Source: Prochilodus magdalenae (taxonomy: Eukaryota > Chordata > Actinopteri > Characiformes > Prochilodontidae). Taken from it: 64,000 nt of DNA. The stretch's first letter is position 1; each line of letters begins with the position of its first letter. Where the stretch lies: positions 117,001 to 181,000 of the forward strand of contig JAMWET010006568.1 in NCBI GenBank assembly GCA_024036415.1, in the 5' to 3' direction. The notes beneath the pieces are model-generated. The model worked only from the letters and a program-made list of their open reading frames with translations, had not been told where the DNA came from and searched no databases. A program made the position numbers and the translations under genes. Shown piece by piece: positions 58,440-64,000 of this stretch.

Positions 58440-58720
58440 GGGTTAAGGACTCTTCTTCCTTTACAACCATTCTTTCGTCGCTTTAATTGTGGGCTTTGGG
58501 TCTGGTTTGTCTTGTTGCGTCACCCAATGTCTCTTTAGCTTGACGTCATGGAGTGCCGCCCTTATATTCCCCTGGCAAAAGCAAAGTAGCCCAAAAACAG
58601 TATGCCTGGGTTGGATTGATGTACACTCAGGTCTTTAGCAATGCTTCTGTAACCTTTACCAGCTTCATGTGTTTCAATAACACATCTGAGGTGTCTGTGT
58701 GCTGTTTTATTTAATGGGCA
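58440..58720 (-). pseudogene. Tc1-like family E transposase relic, middle deleted
   Basis: Minus strand: the N-terminal helix-turn-helix reads VIETHEAGKGYRSIAKDL (about 58630-58690). After a deletion the frame continues with a segment ending KLKRHWVTQQDKPDPKPTIK and TKEWL (about 58455-58550). In intact relatives the last block is QQDNDPKHT, holding the second catalytic aspartate; here it is altered, and the first D motif and the final E motif are absent. The relic is inactive. Its termini were not located. Confidence 0.75.
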
Positions 58721-59309
58721 AAGTGCCAGCAAAAACACACTGTCAATCTCATCATTTTAACTGAACACCTTTGACCACCTTTAGGTCTTGGAGAAGTCAT
58801 TAACACGGACTTACTTAGGTCATTTGGTTTTTCTAGCCTGCACTGTAGATGTTCCTCCATGTGCTCAATGGAAGACATAAAAAAGTGTGACTGCTATTGG
58901 TTTTGCTAGATTGTGCTAGTCTGTAATTGTGACTCAGCCGACAATCAGCCCACATAGTCACTGGTAGCCAGTGAAAAAATAGTTTTTTTTTTTGCAGCTC
59001 TGTAACCACATTTCGATTTCATTGAAGGCACAATGAAGTGTGATAAAGACAAGTACATTGAAATACATCATAAAACACACTCTAAAAAAAGTCTGATTGG
59101 AAATTCTTTCTTCAGCGTAGTAACAAACCCAAGCACACCCCGGAGAAGATGGATGCGTGCTTATCAAACAAACAAGGAAGCTGCTGGTGTCCTCAGAACA
59201 AAGCCCCAAATGAAACAATTATTCCAACACTACATCCCATCAACATAAGCCTACACTATAATAACCTTCCTTGGTCCTTTACAATTAATCAGGCTGGTGC
59301 TGCTGGGCA
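58721..59309. other. Non-coding stretch
   Basis: The left part (to about 58860) may still be eroded transposon sequence (ATCTCATCATTTTAACTGAA). No gene. Confidence 0.4.
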
Positions 59310-59825
59310 TAGACTTTGAGGTTCTGTTACTGGTCTGTAAATCACTTGATGGTGTAGGACTAGCATATCGATCTGATATTCTGCAATGATAGGAACTCTC
59401 AGATCATTTGAAGCTAGTCAGTTGGTGCTGCCAAAGGTAAATACTAAACATGGAGAGGGGGGTTTTAGCTTTTATGCTGCTTGTAAAGGTAACCTGCTGA
59501 CAGAGAGCTTTAGAAGAGCCTAGACATTTGTAAATCCAGGCTGAAACTACCTGTTTGAGGATCTTTCAGCTCAGCCTAAACACTCTACAACACTCAACTC
59601 TACAACACTTCTGTTCTGGAACTGCACTTTGTTTTTGATTTTTAGGTTTTGCTTTCTTTTATCTACAAACATTATTTTAATCATGTTATTTCTATTCATC
59701 TTTTAAATTATGTTTTATGTCTAATCGTATTCTCTGACATCTGTTTAAATTTGAATGTATTTGTTTACCAGTAAAGCACATTGAATGAGAGCAGTCTATA
59801 AACGGTGCTGTAAAAATAAACTAGC
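59310..59825 (+). mobile_element. L2-like LINE 3' end
   Basis: A frame near 59320 reads VLLLVCKSLDGVGLAYRSDI, then after breaks LRSFEASQLVLPKVNTKHGE and NLLTESFRRA, the C-terminal blocks after the reverse transcriptase. The AT-rich 3' region ends in GTGCTGTAAAAATAAAC. It is 5' truncated and inactive. Confidence 0.72.
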
Positions 59826-59984
59826 ATTTTTGCAGGTTTGCTTCCATATATGAACTATTATGAATATGATTAGACAGAACAGTACATTTAGATGGCAATT
59901 TTGTTTTGGCAATGTGTACACAGTTTGCAAATGCAGTAGTAGAAGCTGTAGGGCTGCTGCTCTGTTTTTGCTTTTGCAATGTCA

Positions 59985-60405
59985 CTTATGTCTGATGGAC
60001 CACTGGTGCCAAAAAGTTGAACTGCATTGCAAAACGTGTAATCATGGATTGGTGCTTGGTCCCCTCCTATAGCTGTTTGTCAAATTGATGCAAATGTAGG
60101 GCCGTTCTCTTAAAATGAGAACTCACTGGAGCTCCCTATATACTTACGCTGAGAGACAAACTGTGTTTGCCATGATATGGGGCCTTTTAAAAAGCCAAAA
60201 CTGCCATCATTCATTTGACCTATTGAAGTTTTTAGCTGCCTTGAGGTATTGCCACCTGATGACAACCCTACAGCGATAAGTTCTCAGTTTAAGTTCATTA
60301 TAGCGAGCTGAACTGGGTTAGGTCACTAAAGCATAAGCAGTTGGAAATGATCAGAGGAGACCTGCAAAGTTGTAGGCTAGTTCAAAAGTCACAAAACTTA
60401 AAAAA
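59985..60405 (+). repeat. Local repeat R3, copy B (longest)
   Basis: GATGGACCACTGGTGCCAAA, AATCATGGATTGGTGCTTGG, GAGAACTCACTGGAGCTCC, GGGCCTTTTAAAAAGCCAAA, TTCTCAGTTTAAGTTCATTA and GGGTTAGGTCACTAAAGCA. It ends at a poly-A run (60400-60413). Its second half is the reference for the SINE-split copy at 61275-61725. Confidence 0.78.
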
Positions 60406-60439
60406 AAAAAAAAGTATCTAACAAGATAATTTAACAATA

Positions 60440-60605
60440 TCATGGGTTGGTGCTTGGTCCCCTACTATTGCCGTTTGCCTAATTGCTGGAAATGCAGAGC
60501 ACTTCTCTTAAATAGACAACTCACAGGAGCTTACTACTTCCTTACAAACCAAAGGGAAATTGTGCTTTCCGTGATATTGGGCCTTTTAAAAAGCCATAAA
60601 GAAGA
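60440..60605 (+). repeat. Local repeat R3, copy C (left half)
   Basis: ATCATGGGTTGGTGCTTGGT, GACAACTCACAGGAGCTTAC and GGGCCTTTTAAAAAGCCATA. It sits in direct orientation 35 bp after copy B. Confidence 0.78.
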
Positions 60606-60624
60606 ACAGTGATGTATAGAGGCA

Positions 60625-61023
60625 GTGGAAGCTCATTTTGTTTGGTCTGCAGTACAGTCAAAACAGCCCAATTCCTTTAGTACAAATCAACAACTAGACA
60701 AATGTACACATCTCTTAGACCCAAGCTACAAAATAACACTGAGGCTAGAGCTGTTAAAGTTTGCAGGCTGCGGCAAAGACAAGCAGAATGAAGTTACGTA
60801 TGAACTTTTCTTGTCAGCCGACGTGCCATTCCCGCGGAAACTGGAGCATAATCCCCCAGACTATTTAAACAGAGTAATGATTTCTGAAGAAGCCGTGTCT
60901 CATTATCCTGCACTCGTGTACAGATTAAGGCGACACGTTAAACACACCTGCTTGACGTCTGTCTCTGATCCCCTGCTGAAACTTGCCTTTTGCCTAAATA
61001 ACTCACAGCTAACCTTGGTCTAA
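60625..61023 (+). other. Unrecognised 132-codon open frame
   Basis: The frame runs from the ATG at 60625 to the TAA at 61021-61023. Amino-acid use is balanced, with a C-terminal part HNPPDYLNRVMISEEAVSHY followed by PALVYRLRRHVKH. I recognise no family, signal peptide or membrane segment. There is no promoter, splice signal or poly-A signal that I can tie to it. The DNA at about 60800-60990 is CpG-richer than its surroundings, so a conserved non-coding block or an old coding relic are alternatives. Chance is the simplest explanation. Confidence 0.2.
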
Positions 61024-61274
61024 CACGCTTTTGCATGCTATGCATGGACAGAGAACGCTGTCACAACAAACCCCTCAAATCTCTGAAAATAAAGTCATTT
61101 TATAGAGGAAGGAGAAGACTTAACGCACAGCCCTGGCCCAATCACATATTTTGTTGATTTCTAAAGTGAACAGAAGTAAATCCACCTCTGAGGCAAACTG
61201 CTTTAAGATGTAAGAGCAAGAGTTACTCTTTATGTCATCAACTTCAAAAGAAGAAAATAAAATATTAAGCATGA

Positions 61275-61725
61275 AATATGCAAAAGCTTTAATTTGACCT
61301 ATAGATGTGGTCTTTAGAAATTACCGGCTCATGACATTTACATTTACGGCATTTAGCTGACGCTCTTATCCAGAGCGACTTACAAGGTTAAGCATATTAC
61401 AGGAAGGCCAATGTAGTGTTAGGAGTCTTGCCCAAGGACTCTAATTGGTGTAGCACAGCACAGTCACCCAGACTGGGATTTGAACCCCAGTCTCCCACAT
61501 GTGGTGGCTCTCTGGCAGGCAATGGTTTTATCCACTGAGCTACACCAACCACATGATTCCAGACGATTCCAGAGCAATACATTCTCAGTTTATGTTCATT
61601 ACAGCAGTTGAATCGCTTCCCTTGCCAATGGCTGGACACTATAGGGTTAGGTCACAAAAACAAAAGTAGCTGGAGATGATAAGAAGAAATGCATATGCAG
61701 AGTTGTAGGTCCAAATACTTAAAAG
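61275..61725 (+). repeat. Local repeat R3, copy D, split by a SINE
   Basis: The left part (61275-61334, TTTAATTTGACCTATAGATG) and right part (61552-61725, TTCTCAGTTTATGTTCATTA, GGGTTAGGTCACAAAAACA, GCAGAGTTGTAGGTCCAAAT) join into the second half of copy B once the SINE is removed. Confidence 0.72.
61335..61551 (-). mobile_element. tRNA-derived SINE with target-site duplication
   Basis: Minus strand: head GGTTGGTGTAGCTCAGTGGA, B box GGGTTCAAATCC, body AGTCCTTGGGCAAGACTCCT, tail GCTCTGGATAAGAGCGTCAG, ending in AAATGCCGTAAATGTAAATG. CATGA flanks it on both sides (61330-61334 and 61552-61556), consistent with a short target-site duplication. It is inserted in local repeat R3. Confidence 0.9.
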
Positions 61726-62632
61726 AATGATCTAACCGGATAATGTCCCAAAAAACATTCCTATACAGTCTATTCTGTAAGCACTGCAACGGGAAGGCCT
61801 ATTCTTCTGTTTCAGATCAGAATTGGTAGCTTTCATTTCCTGATCTAGTGCTACACAGCTTATAACATGGCACCATTTGTTTGAAGCAACAGATGTTTCC
61901 TTTTGCCTAAGGATGGGCATAGCAAGTCCAACAATTTGGAATGTCCAGGAAAAGAACGAAACCTCTGGTGTACTAACAATCAGGCATCAAGAAGGGACGT
62001 GCTGCTCAAACAATGACACAAGCCACCACTCAGCCAACATATTACAACAGATCATTAAACTACAAAACAAAACTCGCAACTCAAAACAAAACAGCAGTCC
62101 AAGGCATCACCAACAACTACCACCCACAGGGGTTCTCACTGTTCAATCCACTCAGTGGAAAAAAACATTTCAGAGCAGAAATACAGGGGCCATACCTCAA
62201 GATGCAAAACACTTATCAGCCATAAGATTAGAAGCTTAACAAAGGACAACATCAGTGGGGAAGGAAATGTGTAAAGTTTCAGACTGGCTAAGACAATGCC
62301 TTAAACCTAAATGAGCATTTATACCATTCATACCATTCCTGCACTTTTAATCACCAACAAAGATGAAACTGTTGAATGATGATGAAAAGTTCTTTAACAC
62401 ATCTAGATGTAAACAAGCTCACCAGACAATGATTAATTGACTTAGTCGACTACAACCAACAGAGTGTAGAGAGAAAGCAGTATGCAGAAATCACAGAATT
62501 CACTCTGTTTTATTTTATTGCTCCTGAGTTTGATAGGACTTAGAATATTTAATCTCTGTATCGGCAGAAGAGTTCATTAAAACTATTCTTTTGTAAATAA
62601 GTATTATATCCTTATTGTCTTTACTGTTAATT
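61726..62632. other. Non-coding stretch
   Basis: A 120-codon plus frame at 61877-62239 has no recognisable domain and overlaps another plus frame. No gene supported. Confidence 0.4.
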
Positions 62633-62893
62633 AGCATATCGTCGCTGTCCAATGAAAAACATGTATCTCCACTTTTGTCCATTTTTACTTTTATGCATCA
62701 TTTAAACACATCAGCTGCTGTTTACACTGAGTGACAATCTCATGATGAATGGACCAAGAGAAATGGCCCAAAACTGCTTGGAAAGATGTCTGGTTCCATT
62801 AACTTCTATTAAAGTTAAATGAGGTTTTTGGCCTCTCCTGTAAAGTTGCCATTTTGGAGATACCTGTTTTTCATTGGACAGCGACGATATGCA
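62633..62893. mobile_element. MITE-M, complete copy
   Basis: A 261-bp element with inverted ends of about 42 bp: GCATATCGTCGCTGTCCAAT with GAAAAACATGTATCTCCA on the left, and TTTGGAGATACCTGTTTTTC with ATTGGACAGCGACGATATGC on the right. There is no coding sequence. Fragments of the same family lie at 1355-1545, 6492-6600, 12271-12352 and 31295-31420. The short length and good TIRs fit a Tc1/mariner- or hAT-dependent MITE; the target duplication could not be assigned with confidence. Confidence 0.88.
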
Positions 62894-63974
62894 TAAGACA
62901 AGCTCAAGCTACATTTCAATGCTGATAGCTACATAGGTGTTTCTCAGTTTGGTAACTGAGTGACATAATCTGATTAATCCTTCATTCAACATTTTAGTGT
63001 TCAGTTCAGCCCTAGTACAATACAATTCCTCAGCTTACAGGTGATATTACACAGGAATTCATGTAACAGCTTTCGGAACTAACATTAGTTGTTCATGTGG
63101 TGAATCCATTCTTTACCTTTATTACAAATTCCATTTTTTTCAGGTGAATCAGAAACACCTGTGGTGCAAATCTGCACCTGAAATATATCCAGGAAAATGA
63201 GTAACTAGTTTGACTGGAATAAAGTTAATAAATTGAATGAAAGGTGACTCTGCTCTTTCCTCTCAGCCTTAAAAGGATTTTTTACACACTCAATTTTTTA
63301 ACCCAGCAATACTGTACAGCATAGTTGCTGGAGGAGTAAACCATTTCCATGACCCTACTGTTTTAATCTGCCATGACCTTTCAGAGAAAAGCTTTAGATA
63401 GTGTGTTTTACACAAAGGGGACACTGCTGCGTTACTTGCACCAAGGACTATTTCGTGCTGTCATCCAGAGCTTGGAGATTCATATTCTTTATGTAACTGT
63501 AACACTACTGAAAAATGCAGTACCTGTTTGGTGATCTACTGTAACTTCAACAGACTTTTCCTCAAATTCAGTAAAATAACTTCTCGTGCTGTCCGTGCTG
63601 AAAGAACAGCCCGTGTTGGTACACAGTACTGGCTCTGGAAATGGGAAATAAATAAATTGACTCAGGTCGCCCCCCACTACCAAGTCTGTCAATAACCAGT
63701 GCATTAGTAAACTGTATAACCAACAATTTGCTGGTCACTGCATGTGTGTGTGGCTTATTAACTTTACAGGTAACTTAGCTTTGATGGGCAACATTGGTGA
63801 TGGTTGATTGTGTAGCGCCTGCAAATTGGCCCATTTTCACCAAAACTGTATGTTTTCATTTCGTACAGTTGGGATGGGAAGGGGCTAAGGTGCACCAGCA
63901 AAGTAAAGTAAGATGGACAAGAAAAAAGCAAAAGAGGAAAAGATTTCTTGGAACTTCAAGCCAATCACGACCCA
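62894..63974. other. Non-coding stretch
   Basis: No gene recognised. Confidence 0.4.
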
Positions 63975-63975
63975 A

Positions 63976-63993
63976 ATATATATATATATATAT
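63976..63993. repeat. (TA)n microsatellite at the window edge
   Basis: About nine TA units just before the end of the window. Confidence 0.95.
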
Positions 63994-64000
63994 GTCAACT

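Noticed and set aside
61877..62239. 120-codon plus-strand frame rich in N, Q and T
   Set aside because: No domain, and overlapped by another frame in the same direction. Composition follows the A-rich DNA.
1..64000. Bacterial or phage defence systems, toxin genes, endogenous viral genes
   Set aside because: No ribosome binding sites, operons, or recognisable viral or defence proteins. All mobile sequences found are DNA transposons, SINEs and LINE relics.

Overview
The window looks like nuclear DNA of a ray-finned fish, most likely an otophysan (characin, catfish or knifefish group). The evidence is its repeat content: several Tc1-like transposon families with DD34E-type transposases, two tRNA-derived SINE families, L2-like LINE 3' ends, a palindromic long-TIR element and many minisatellites. 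The otophysan assignment rests on recalled resemblance of these repeats and is an inference. I found no bacterial, organellar or viral gene structure, and no host protein-coding gene, rRNA or functional tRNA gene that I can support. The long open frames are almost all by-products of tandem repeats whose period is a multiple of three, or pieces of transposons.

Layout. 1-1345 is a 30-bp minisatellite cut by the window edge. A relative of it lies at 3150-4235. 5540-5792 and 13468-13717 are an inverted pair of about 250-bp sequences, roughly 85% identical by eye, 7.7 kb apart. Between them lies a nearly full-length, young Tc1-like transposon (8372-9981) with 212-bp TIRs and a frameshifted transposase. 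13861-15083 is a 33-bp minisatellite. 15.97-20.74 kb is a graveyard of Tc1-like relics and palindromic-element fragments. 21.8-23.4 kb holds interspersed repeats, LINE 3' ends and a SINE nested in a LINE. 24.84-25.40 kb is a tandem repeat of about 155 bp. 29.40-30.57 kb is an AT-rich 21-bp array with a 177-bp higher-order period. 32.3-32.9 kb is a complete palindromic element. 49.06-50.43 kb is an interspersed repeat that seems to have been split by a 68-bp minisatellite grown from its own sequence. 51.94-56.43 kb is a 4.5-kb satellite of about 54-bp units. 57-63 kb is again dense in transposon relics, including a complete MITE.

Stretches near 18.5, 21.3, 26.3, 37.5, 43.8 and 48.7 kb read like candidate conserved non-coding DNA in a gene-poor interval, but this cannot be shown without cross-species alignment. 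Nothing here forms a pathway or operon. The relationships between parts are those of repeat ancestry, nesting and local expansion. Family names such as MS30, MITE-M, FB, R and R3 are working labels for this window only.
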